NCBI GenBank assembly: GCA_937896015.1
Contig: CALBLR010000365.1
Coordinates: 1-6,356 of the forward strand
DNA: 6,356 nucleotides
Direction: 5' to 3'
DNA from: an uncultured Prevotellaceae bacterium
GTDB lineage: Bacteria > Bacteroidota > Bacteroidia > Bacteroidales > Muribaculaceae
The notes beneath the pieces were generated by a model. That model was not told the origin of the DNA, made no database searches, and was given only the letters and a program-made list of their open reading frames with translations. This document shows, in pieces, positions 1-5,933 of this stretch. The position numbers and the translations under genes are program-made. Numbering within the stretch: the first letter of the stretch is position 1; each line of letters begins with the position of its first letter.

Positions 1-658
1 TAAACAGGCGGTTCATGGTGAGCATCCCGGTGTTAACCAGTCCGGGATCGGCCATGTTCACTATGATGCGCTTGGTGCGCATGGTGGTCGACAGATATAT
101 TGAGAACAGGGTGAGGGCCAGCTTGCTCTGCGCATACACGGCCAGCGGCATGAAGCGGCTGATGGCGCTCACTGCCGGGAACTCAAACGGAAGCGTCACG
201 AAGTTGCGCATGTGCGATGTGGTGAGCACAATGTGGCCGTCCTCCACAATCAGCGGCTCGACCATGAGTGCCAGCAGCGCCGCACTCAAGAAGTTGACTT
301 GCACGGTGCGCTCATAGCCGTCGGCGCTCATCTCGCGTGTGCGCGTGAGCACGGCGGCGTTGTTGATAAGCGCAGCCACTGGGCGGTTGAGCGCTTTGAG
401 GCTGCCCACAAACTCTCTCACGCCGCCAAACGAACCCATATCGAGGTGCATGCAGGTGATGTCGGCATTGCCGGTGGCGCTTTTCAGCTCTTCGGTCAGG
501 GCCATGCCGCGCTCGGTGCGGCGGCAGGCCAGCACCAGCGGTTTGCCCTGCTCGGCCAACTGGCGCGATATGATGCTGCCCATGGCGCCTGTGGCCCCGG
601 TCACTATGTACACGGGCCGCAGCTGCTGCGCCCCGTTGTCCTGATTGTTGTTAGCCAT
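1..658 (-). CDS. SDR-family NAD(P)-dependent oxidoreductase, C-terminus cut by window edge
   Basis: This is a cytoplasmic short-chain dehydrogenase/reductase with a Rossmann fold; the substrate cannot be told. The ATG is at 658 and the frame stays open to the window edge (219 codons). Visible family marks are the cofactor loop TGATGAMG (residues 20-27, with Met where Ile or Leu is usual), ACRR (44-47), where the arginines after beta-2 suggest NADPH, LDMGS (72-76), NNAA (99-102), Asn121, a likely catalytic Ser148 in TTSH, and the active-site YAQSK (Tyr175, Lys179). ADPGLVNTGM (203-212) matches the PG-containing segment after beta-6. The overall pattern resembles the retinol dehydrogenase/protochlorophyllide reductase-like SDRs, as inferred from memory of the family. 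A -7 promoter box lies about 50 nt upstream, and a terminator separates it from the peptidase gene behind it. The missing part should hold the variable substrate-binding C-terminus. The family call is secure; the reaction is unknown. Confidence 0.9.
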   Translation of the reverse strand, partial: MANNNQDNGAQQLRPVYIVTGATGAMGSIISRQLAEQGKPLVLACRRTERGMALTEELKSATGNADITCMHLDMGSFGGVREFVGSLKALNRPVAALINNAAVLTRTREMSADGYERTVQVNFLSAALLALMVEPLIVEDGHIVLTTSHMRNFVTLPFEFPAVSAISRFMPLAVYAQSKLALTLFSIYLSTTMRTKRIIVNMADPGLVNTGMLTMNRLF

Positions 659-706
659 AGCTTAAAATCTATTATGCGTTATAAAGTAAGTGTCTTGGTT
701 ATGTTG

Positions 707-714
707 CAAAAGTA
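707..714 (-). promoter_or_regulatory. Bacteroidota -7 promoter element of the SDR gene
   Basis: The minus strand reads TACTTTTG, an exact match to the Bacteroidota -7 consensus TAnnTTTG. It would place the transcript start near 700 and give a leader of roughly 40 nt before the ATG at 658. No convincing TTG is seen at the -33 position (about 735-737). That position instead lies inside a small dyad (731-744), so the promoter may be weak or need an activator; this is inference. Confidence 0.6.
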
Positions 715-775
715 CTGAAATTTGCGCTATTGGCACTCATGCCATGAATTAATAAAAGTGAACACGCCACTATGC

Positions 776-811
776 AAAAACGGCCCTGCTCCTTAATGAA
801 GAGCAGGGCCG
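776..811 (-). terminator. Intrinsic terminator downstream of the prolyl oligopeptidase gene
   Basis: On the minus strand a perfect 11-bp GC-rich stem (arms at 801-811 and 781-791, CGGCCCTGCTC and its complement) encloses a 9-nt loop and is followed directly by TTTTT (780-776). It begins 44 nt after the TAG of the peptidase gene. It therefore ends the cyclase-peptidase unit before the SDR promoter. In the plus direction there is no immediate T-tract, so it is not obviously bidirectional. Confidence 0.92.
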
Positions 812-855
812 TGAGCCGTTTTGTGCGGTGGAATGGCGCATTTTCGCGTCTGCCG

Positions 856-2937
856 CTACTTGCTGTAGCGGTATTTCACGCCGAGGCTTTGCATTATGAA
901 CGACTGCACGTCGGTGTATTCCTCAATCACCTTGGCCACCGGCTTGCCGTGGCCGTGACCAGCCTTGCTGTCGATGCGTATCAGCTTGGGGGCCGAACCG
1001 GTGTTGGACGCTTGCAGCGTGGCGGCATACTTAAACGAGTGCGCGGGCACCACGCGGTCGTCGTGGTCGCTGGTGGTGACCATGATGGCGGGGTAGTGTG
1101 TGCCATCGTTCTTTATGTTGTGCAGCGGCGAGTCGCTGCGGCCATAGTCGTGCGCCCAGTTCCAGCCAATGGTGAAGAGGTGGTAGCGCATCATGTCCAT
1201 AACGCCCACTTGCGGCACTGCGGCGGCGTAGAGGTCGGGCCTCTGGTTGACCACCGCGCCCACCAGCAGGCCGCCGTTGCTGCCGCCGTTGCAGGCCAGC
1301 TTGGAGGGGCAGGTGTAGCCTTCCTTAATCAGGTATTCGGCGGCGGCAATGAAGTCGTCAAACACATTCTGCTTCTTCATCTTTGTGCCGGCCTCGTGCC
1401 ACTGCTCGCCATATTCGCCGCCGCCGCGCAGGTTGGCCACGGCATACACGCCTCCCATGTCGAGCAAGGCGAATGGCACGCGGTAGTAGCTGTAGCCAGG
1501 CGTCATGCTGATGTTGAATCCTCCGTAGCCATACACCAGTGTGGGGCGCTGGCCGTCGCGCCTGATGCCTTTCTTGTAGATGAGGAACATGGGTATCTTG
1601 GTGCCGTCCTTGCTGGTGTAGAACACCTGCTCGGTCGCGTAGCGCGACGGGTCGAGCGGCACTTTGGGGGCAAACACCAGTTGCGACTCGCCGCTGGCCA
1701 TGTCGTAGCTGTAGACGCGCGCCGGGGTTGTATAGGACGTGAAGGTGTAGAACACCTCGCTGTCGGTGTTCTTGCTGCTGAAGCCCACCGAGCCAAAGGT
1801 GGGCAGCTTGATCTCGCGCAGCTCCTTGCCCTCGGCCGAATACAGGTAGGGGTGGTTAGACGCGTCTTTGTCGTAGGTGACAATGAAGTTGTGCCCGGCC
1901 ATGTCCACGCCCGACAGCACCCACTGCTTTTCTGCGATGAAATCGGCCACATTGGCCTCGCCAAGACGGTTGGCGTCGAAGGCCACCACCTTCCAGCACG
2001 GTGCGCCGGCATTGGTGTGTGCGTAGATTTTGCCGTTGTCAACGCCAACGGGTGTGCATGTGTATTTCATGTCGCCGGCCAGGCGCACGTAGTGTGGGTT
2101 GCGGTCGTTGAGGTCTTTGGCATACAGACGGTTGCCGTCGCCGTCGCTCTCAAGAATGAACACAAACCGCTCGTCGTCGCTCACCATCGCCTGGTAGAAT
2201 AGCAGGGGGTTGGTGTGGCTGCGGTATTCCACATAGTCGTCGCTTTGCGGAGTGCCCAGCTTGTGATACATCACCTTGTGGTATTCGTTTTTCGACGACT
2301 TGGCATCCTCGGGCGCGTCGTAGGCGCTGTAGAAGAATCCATCGCCCAGCCACTGGGCATCGGTGAACTTGGCCCACCGTATGTGGTCGGCCAGTTGCTG
2401 GCCTGTGGTGAGGTCGAGCACGTATATCTCGTTCCAGTCGCTGCCGTTGCGTGTGATCACGTAGGCAAGGTAGCGGCCGTCGTGCGAAAAGTTGAGCTGC
2501 TGCAGGGCCACGGTACCGTCATCGCTAAGCTTGTTGGGGTCAAGCACCACGCGCGGCGTGCCGCCCAGGGCGTCTTTCACATAAAGCACGCTTTGGTTTT
2601 GCAGCCCGTTGTTGCCAAAGTAGTAGTACTTGCCCTTCACCTTCATGGGCGCGCCCATTTTTTCGTAGTTGGCAAGCTCGGTGATGCGTCGTTTCACCGC
2701 GTTGCGGAAAGGGATTTTGTTCAAGTATTCGCGGGTCACCTTGTTTTCGGCGCTGACCCACTGCGCCGTTTCGGCGCTGGTGTCGTTTTCGAGCCAGCGG
2801 TAGGGGTCGGCCACTTTCGTTCCGAAGTAGTTGTCGGTGACGTCCAGCCGTTTGGCCGCGGGATATTTCAGGGCAGCCTGGCTGCTGCCGGCAATCAGTA
2901 GTGTGCTGCACATTAGCGCAATTTGTTTTAGAGTCAT
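856..2937 (-). CDS. Secreted prolyl oligopeptidase, peptidase family S9A
   Basis: A serine endopeptidase that cuts short peptides after proline, here predicted to be periplasmic. It is 693 residues, close to the usual length of about 700. Residues 1-19 or 1-21 form a signal peptide (hydrophobic core IALMCSTLLIAG). The mature N-terminus carries the family start DPYRWLE (44-50). A beta-propeller spans about 80-420, followed by an alpha/beta-hydrolase domain. Compared with the porcine enzyme, the catalytic parts are Ser553 in GGSNGG, Asp626 (with Arg628) in DHDDRVVP and His661 in KAGHGHGKP. Tyr471 in GYGGFN is the likely oxyanion-hole residue and Trp594 stacks on the substrate proline. The segment after Trp594 (DYGRSDSPLHN) appears shorter than in the porcine enzyme. 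The gene lies 29 nt downstream of the glutaminyl cyclase gene without a promoter between them, so they are probably cotranscribed. The terminator at 776-811 follows. Family and activity are well supported; the physiological substrate is unknown. Confidence 0.96.
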   Translation of the reverse strand: MTLKQIALMCSTLLIAGSSQAALKYPAAKRLDVTDNYFGTKVADPYRWLENDTSAETAQWVSAENKVTREYLNKIPFRNAVKRRITELANYEKMGAPMKVKGKYYYFGNNGLQNQSVLYVKDALGGTPRVVLDPNKLSDDGTVALQQLNFSHDGRYLAYVITRNGSDWNEIYVLDLTTGQQLADHIRWAKFTDAQWLGDGFFYSAYDAPEDAKSSKNEYHKVMYHKLGTPQSDDYVEYRSHTNPLLFYQAMVSDDERFVFILESDGDGNRLYAKDLNDRNPHYVRLAGDMKYTCTPVGVDNGKIYAHTNAGAPCWKVVAFDANRLGEANVADFIAEKQWVLSGVDMAGHNFIVTYDKDASNHPYLYSAEGKELREIKLPTFGSVGFSSKNTDSEVFYTFTSYTTPARVYSYDMASGESQLVFAPKVPLDPSRYATEQVFYTSKDGTKIPMFLIYKKGIRRDGQRPTLVYGYGGFNISMTPGYSYYRVPFALLDMGGVYAVANLRGGGEYGEQWHEAGTKMKKQNVFDDFIAAAEYLIKEGYTCPSKLACNGGSNGGLLVGAVVNQRPDLYAAAVPQVGVMDMMRYHLFTIGWNWAHDYGRSDSPLHNIKNDGTHYPAIMVTTSDHDDRVVPAHSFKYAATLQASNTGSAPKLIRIDSKAGHGHGKPVAKVIEEYTDVQSFIMQSLGVKYRYSK

Positions 2938-2966
2938 ATGAAATTAAGTTATGCGGTTGCTTTGTT

Positions 2967-3944
2967 TCAGTATCCGTAGATGATGGCGGTTAGCGTTTGG
3001 CCCACGGCGCGCAGTGTGCCGGCGTCGAGGCGGTCGAATGTGTCGCGGGTGGTGTGCCAGCCGTCGTAGAAGCCTGTGGGTGAGTCGGGGCGCATGTCAA
3101 TTATGTCGAGACACGGGATGCCGGCCACCTTGTTCACCGCAATGTGGTCGTCGGTCACAGCGCCGCCGCTGTCGTTGGTGAAGTAGGTGCCGAATCCGGC
3201 TTCACTGGCTGCGTTCCACACCATCTCCACAAAGTTTTGGGCGTACTGCATCGAGAAGTATTCGCGGGCAAACTTTGCCCCCGATGCTCCCACCATGTCG
3301 ACCACCACGCCAAACATGGGCTTGGAGTCGCCATAGTGCGGGTGTGCCGCCCAATACTGGGTGCCCAGCGCCCAGCTGTCTTCATCGTCGCTGCTGCCCC
3401 AGTCCTCGGCGTCGACAAGCACGATGTCGACTCCCACATTGGGCCGCTGAGCCTTCATTTGCCGCGCCAATTCAAGCAGCACTGCCACGCCGCTCGCCCC
3501 GTCGTTGGCCCCCATCACGGGCTTGCGGTGGTTGGCCGGGTCGGGGTCGTTGTCGGCCCATGGGCGGCAGTCCCAGTGCGCCATGAGCAGTATGCGCTGC
3601 TCGGCGTCGGGGTTTACCACGCCTATGATGTTGCTCAGCTGCAAGTGCTTGCCGTCGAATGTGGTCACATCGCCATGCTGCACCCACGCGCTGTCGCACA
3701 GCCGCCCCATGGTAGACGTCAGCCACTGGGCACACTGCTTGTGGGCCTCGGTGGCGGGTACGCGCGGCCCGAAGTCGCATTGGACTTTTGCAAACGCGAG
3801 TGCGCTGTCGCCGCTGAACTGGGGCGTTTGCGCTGTGGCTGCCGTGTCGGCTGCCGCAGCCTGAGCCGCGTTGCTGTTGCTGTGGCAGCTGGCGCTGCCA
3901 ATTGTCATGGCTAATGCTATTGCCATAAAGCCAATAAGTCTCAT
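2967..3944 (-). CDS. Glutaminyl-peptide cyclotransferase (animal-type, M28 fold), lipoprotein
   Basis: The predicted reaction is cyclisation of N-terminal glutamine to pyroglutamate on exported proteins, with one zinc. The ATG at 3944 gives 325 residues and a clear lipoprotein signal (MRLIGFMAIALAMTIG, then SASC with Cys20). An Ala-rich linker (26-40) precedes the domain. By comparison with human glutaminyl cyclase, the zinc ligands should be Asp148 (in GANDGASG), Asp181 (in VDAEDWG, where the human enzyme has Glu) and His297 (in GWHTTRD). Glu180 is the catalytic acid. Asp216 (VVDMVGA) and Asp265/Asp266 (TDDHI) complete the active-site network. The cysteine is followed by HSNSN, not acidic residues, so a periplasm-facing location is more likely than surface display (inference). 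An M28 aminopeptidase is the alternative, but the single-zinc residue set and the C-terminal WHT favour the cyclase. The same frame runs open to 4301, but that part overlaps the neighbouring gene and precedes the signal peptide, so I excluded it. Confidence 0.88.
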   Translation of the reverse strand: MRLIGFMAIALAMTIGSASCHSNSNAAQAAAADTAATAQTPQFSGDSALAFAKVQCDFGPRVPATEAHKQCAQWLTSTMGRLCDSAWVQHGDVTTFDGKHLQLSNIIGVVNPDAEQRILLMAHWDCRPWADNDPDPANHRKPVMGANDGASGVAVLLELARQMKAQRPNVGVDIVLVDAEDWGSSDDEDSWALGTQYWAAHPHYGDSKPMFGVVVDMVGASGAKFAREYFSMQYAQNFVEMVWNAASEAGFGTYFTNDSGGAVTDDHIAVNKVAGIPCLDIIDMRPDSPTGFYDGWHTTRDTFDRLDAGTLRAVGQTLTAIIYGY

Positions 3945-3975
3945 ATATCGTTGGAATAAGTTATGTTTAGTGTTG

Positions 3976-3983
3976 CAAAGATA
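3976..3983 (-). promoter_or_regulatory. -7 promoter element of the glutaminyl cyclase gene
   Basis: The minus strand reads TATCTTTG followed by CAAC, an exact TAnnTTTG match in the 71-nt gap between the membrane-protein stop (4016) and the cyclase ATG (3944). The transcript would start near 3970, with a leader of about 25 nt. No TTG is present at the -33 position (about 4004-4006). Transcription could also come from the membrane-protein gene, because no terminator is visible in the gap. Confidence 0.6.
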
Positions 3984-4015
3984 GTGCAAATAGCTGATAA
4001 ATTCATTCTGCGGCG

Positions 4016-5749
4016 CTAATGCGCCTTGTGAGCAGCTATCCAGGCTGGTGTGGCCAGCAGCACGAAGTAGCGGTCGGAGTAGATGGGTTGATAACCGTTT
4101 TCTGCGATGAAATGGTTTATTACGTCCAGTTTCTTGTCGTTCATATAGGCATTGTGCTGGTCGTAGGTGCACAGCCGTGCATCGCTTGGCTCGCCCCATG
4201 CCTCGCCAATGGTGCTGAACTTTTGGCGCAGAATCAGTGGCCGCGCCGGGCTGGCGTTGAGCTTGCTGCTCAGCATCGATGCACTCAGCAGCTCGGGCCA
4301 CGAGCAGCCTATGTGAGGGCAGGTGCGGGTCAGGTAGTTAGCCATGGGGATGCTGCCGAAGGCCATCAGCGTGTCGCCGGGTGCTATGAATGGTGCGGTG
4401 CCTTTGAGCATGGTGTTGACGGCTGCGGCGCGCTCGGGCGAGGTGTGCAGCAGCCTGGCGCGGCCGCCGCCGATGGTGGCGGTCTTCTCCCAAACTGGGC
4501 CGCGGTCGAAATACAGGTCGCCTCCAATCATTCGGGCGGCGCAGCACACCACCAGCACCGCCACAAATGGGGCCATGGCGCGCCGTCCCCACAGTGTCAT
4601 TGCCGCAGGGGCCGCCGCAATGGCAATGAGCGAGCCGTTGTTGATGGCACCGTTGTCGCTGCCCAGCGGGAAGGCCAGCAGCATAAACAGACCAAGCCAT
4701 GCGGCCATCTTCTTGTCGGCGCTGCCACGTGTGGCAACCGCCCATGCGCACCCCGACACGCACATGCCCCACACGGGCACCACCTCGGGCATGCGCGCCA
4801 TGATCCATGCGGCTGCGCCAAGGCTCGCTGCAAGCACGGCTGCCCGCAGCAGAGGCCGCTCAATCACATGCCTGGCCACGCACCACACTGCGGCCACACA
4901 GCCAAATTTGGTCAGAGCCCACAGTGCCGTGGCATAGAACTTGAGCTGCACGGCTATCATAAACGGCACGTTGTGCGACGAGTCGGCGTCGGCCGATATG
5001 CTGCGCAGGTCGCGCAGATTGCTGCAAAACAGTTCAAAGTGCCCCAGCGCGAGCATTAGCAGCACCATCAGCCCAATGCCGGTGAGCATGGCGCCAACGA
5101 AGGCCGCCGACTGAGCGGCAGCCCGCCAGGCGCTGCCCTTGCCGTGGAACGCGTTTATTGCGGGCGCAATGGCCAGTGCCACAGCCACTGCGTTGGGCGT
5201 GCGCACCATCACGTTAAGGCCGGCGGCCAGTCCGGCAGCGGCAACAATGGCTACGCTTCCCGAACGCAGGCCGCGCAGCATCGTGCCTATCGACGCTGCG
5301 TAGAGCAATATTGATATTATGTCGTGGTTCAGGGCAAGCACAGCCGGCACATAGCACATTATGGCCACTGCAATCCCGGCGAGCGTGGCCTTGACGCCAA
5401 TGGCGCGGTGCAGCGCGCCAAATGCCACTGCGGCGGCTGCCAGCACCAGCAGCATGCCTGCCATGCGCATTCCCACAATGCCTATGCCAGGCACGGCCGC
5501 CCGCACCAGTCCTCCCGCCAATCCGCTTGCGTAGTACATAAAGTTGTATTCCACCGTGTCGGGACGGGTGAATATGTTGTCGAAAAACGTGAGGTAAAAC
5601 CCCGTGTCGCACATGTCAAGCCCGCACACCATGGCCGGCATCTGATAGATGAACAGCAGTGAGGCCAGTATGCCGAAAGCGACCCACGGATGGCGGCCGG
5701 TAAAGGCCGACATTTGTGTGGCCAGCACGTTGATGCGTTTCGAAATCAT
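4016..5749 (-). CDS. Polytopic inner-membrane protein, GT-C glycosyltransferase-like, function unknown
   Basis: I do not recognise a named family. From the ATG at 5749 the protein has 577 residues. A basic N-terminus (MISKRINV) precedes a first membrane helix at about 21-42, then a polar loop at about 43-85, then roughly ten further helices up to about 406 (about 88-112, 118-140, 142-158, 165-199, 214-235, 262-290, 300-317, 322-340, 346-362, 368-386, 389-406). A soluble tail follows (410-577). The positive-inside rule puts the first loop in the periplasm. It holds GLDMCDTGFYLTFFDN (43-58), with acidic residues just after helix 1, as in GT-C lipid-linked sugar transferases, where the catalytic Asp sits there. 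The soluble tail would then also be periplasmic if the number of helices is even. The glycosyltransferase idea is inference from topology only. An in-frame TTG at 5779 is a poor start because it lies inside the promoter's -7 box. No terminator follows before the cyclase gene. Confidence 0.85.
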   Translation of the reverse strand: MISKRINVLATQMSAFTGRHPWVAFGILASLLFIYQMPAMVCGLDMCDTGFYLTFFDNIFTRPDTVEYNFMYYASGLAGGLVRAAVPGIGIVGMRMAGMLLVLAAAAVAFGALHRAIGVKATLAGIAVAIMCYVPAVLALNHDIISILLYAASIGTMLRGLRSGSVAIVAAAGLAAGLNVMVRTPNAVAVALAIAPAINAFHGKGSAWRAAAQSAAFVGAMLTGIGLMVLLMLALGHFELFCSNLRDLRSISADADSSHNVPFMIAVQLKFYATALWALTKFGCVAAVWCVARHVIERPLLRAAVLAASLGAAAWIMARMPEVVPVWGMCVSGCAWAVATRGSADKKMAAWLGLFMLLAFPLGSDNGAINNGSLIAIAAAPAAMTLWGRRAMAPFVAVLVVCCAARMIGGDLYFDRGPVWEKTATIGGGRARLLHTSPERAAAVNTMLKGTAPFIAPGDTLMAFGSIPMANYLTRTCPHIGCSWPELLSASMLSSKLNASPARPLILRQKFSTIGEAWGEPSDARLCTYDQHNAYMNDKKLDVINHFIAENGYQPIYSDRYFVLLATPAWIAAHKAH

Positions 5750-5776
5750 TGCGTTTTTGCCGTATGCTTTTTCAGT

Positions 5777-5807
5777 CAAAGTTAGTCACATTTTGCCACA
5801 TGTCCAA
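5777..5807 (-). promoter_or_regulatory. Promoter of the membrane-protein gene
   Basis: The minus strand carries TAACTTTG (5784-5777), an exact -7 match, with TTG (5807-5805) as the -33 element and a 20-nt spacer, as expected for the Bacteroidota housekeeping sigma factor. The transcript should start near 5771, giving a short leader of about 20 nt to the ATG at 5749. This excludes the in-frame TTG at 5779 as a start on this transcript. Confidence 0.72.
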
Positions 5808-5846
5808 CTCCTTGCGAGTGTAAGCAGCTGAAAATGCTCGCCTTTT

Positions 5847-5878
5847 TTTGGCCATGGACAATAAATAGACTACTTTTG
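5847..5878 (+). promoter_or_regulatory. Promoter of the plus-strand lipoprotein gene
   Basis: TTTG (5847-5850) at the -33 position and TACTTTTG (5871-5878) at the -7 position are separated by 20 nt. Both are exact consensus matches, which makes this the best promoter in the window. The transcript should start at about 5881-5886, leaving a leader of about 50 nt before the ATG at 5934. The high match suggests strong constitutive transcription unless the hairpin at 5881-5905 modulates it. Confidence 0.82.
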
Positions 5879-5880
5879 TA

Positions 5881-5905
5881 CCGTGTTGAACTTTTTCCAA
5901 CACGG
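5881..5905 (+). repeat. Perfect 8-bp inverted repeat at the very 5' end of the lipoprotein transcript
   Basis: CCGTGTTG (5881-5888) and CAACACGG (5898-5905) pair perfectly around a 9-nt loop, AACTTTTTC. The repeat starts three bases after the -7 box, so it overlaps or directly follows the expected transcript start. It may be a 5' stabilising stem-loop in the mRNA or a DNA operator for a dimeric repressor. A run of seven T follows 7 nt later (5913-5919), which is too far for a standard terminator. Confidence 0.7.
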
Positions 5906-5933
5906 CAATTAATTTTTTTAACCAACTCAATCA

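Larger units (their letters stand above)
5750..5933. other. Divergent intergenic region between the membrane protein and the lipoprotein gene
   Basis: This is the only gap with back-to-back promoters: one to the left (5777-5807) and one to the right (5847-5878), with about 40 nt between their -33 elements. It is visibly richer in A and T than the flanking genes. The right half holds the leader hairpin of the lipoprotein gene. There is no coding potential and no RNA gene that I can support. Confidence 0.7.

Noticed and set aside
772..2202. Long plus-strand open frame (476 codons) opposite the oligopeptidase gene
   Set aside because: It mirrors a well-supported S9A gene; its His/Val/Ala-rich product has no domain sense and arises from GC-rich codon structure on the other strand.
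2908..2937. Possible lipobox at Cys10 of the oligopeptidase
   Set aside because: ALMC has Met at -1 and the hydrophobic stretch continues past the cysteine, so a signal peptidase I site is more likely.
3144..3914. Plus-strand open frame opposite the glutaminyl cyclase
   Set aside because: Antisense shadow of a gene with clear motifs; no promoter of its own and an implausible composition.
1928..4113. Identical 16-base string at 1928-1943 and 4098-4113
   Set aside because: Both copies encode Phe-Ile-Ala-Glu plus part of the next codon in two unrelated proteins; too short and too far apart to be a functional repeat.
3945..4301. N-terminal extension of the glutaminyl cyclase reading frame
   Set aside because: It overlaps the membrane-protein gene, lies upstream of the -7 box at 3976-3983, and would bury a perfect lipoprotein signal peptide.
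4019..5059. Plus-strand open frame opposite the membrane-protein gene
   Set aside because: Antisense shadow; the product is rich in Gly, His, Cys and Gln without any recognisable segment.
5787..5801. Direct repeat CACAT spaced 10 bp inside the membrane-protein promoter spacer
   Set aside because: Five bases twice is expected by chance in a region of this size.
5881..5919. Leader hairpin plus T-run read as an intrinsic terminator
   Set aside because: The T-run begins 7 nt after the stem and no gene ends upstream on this strand.
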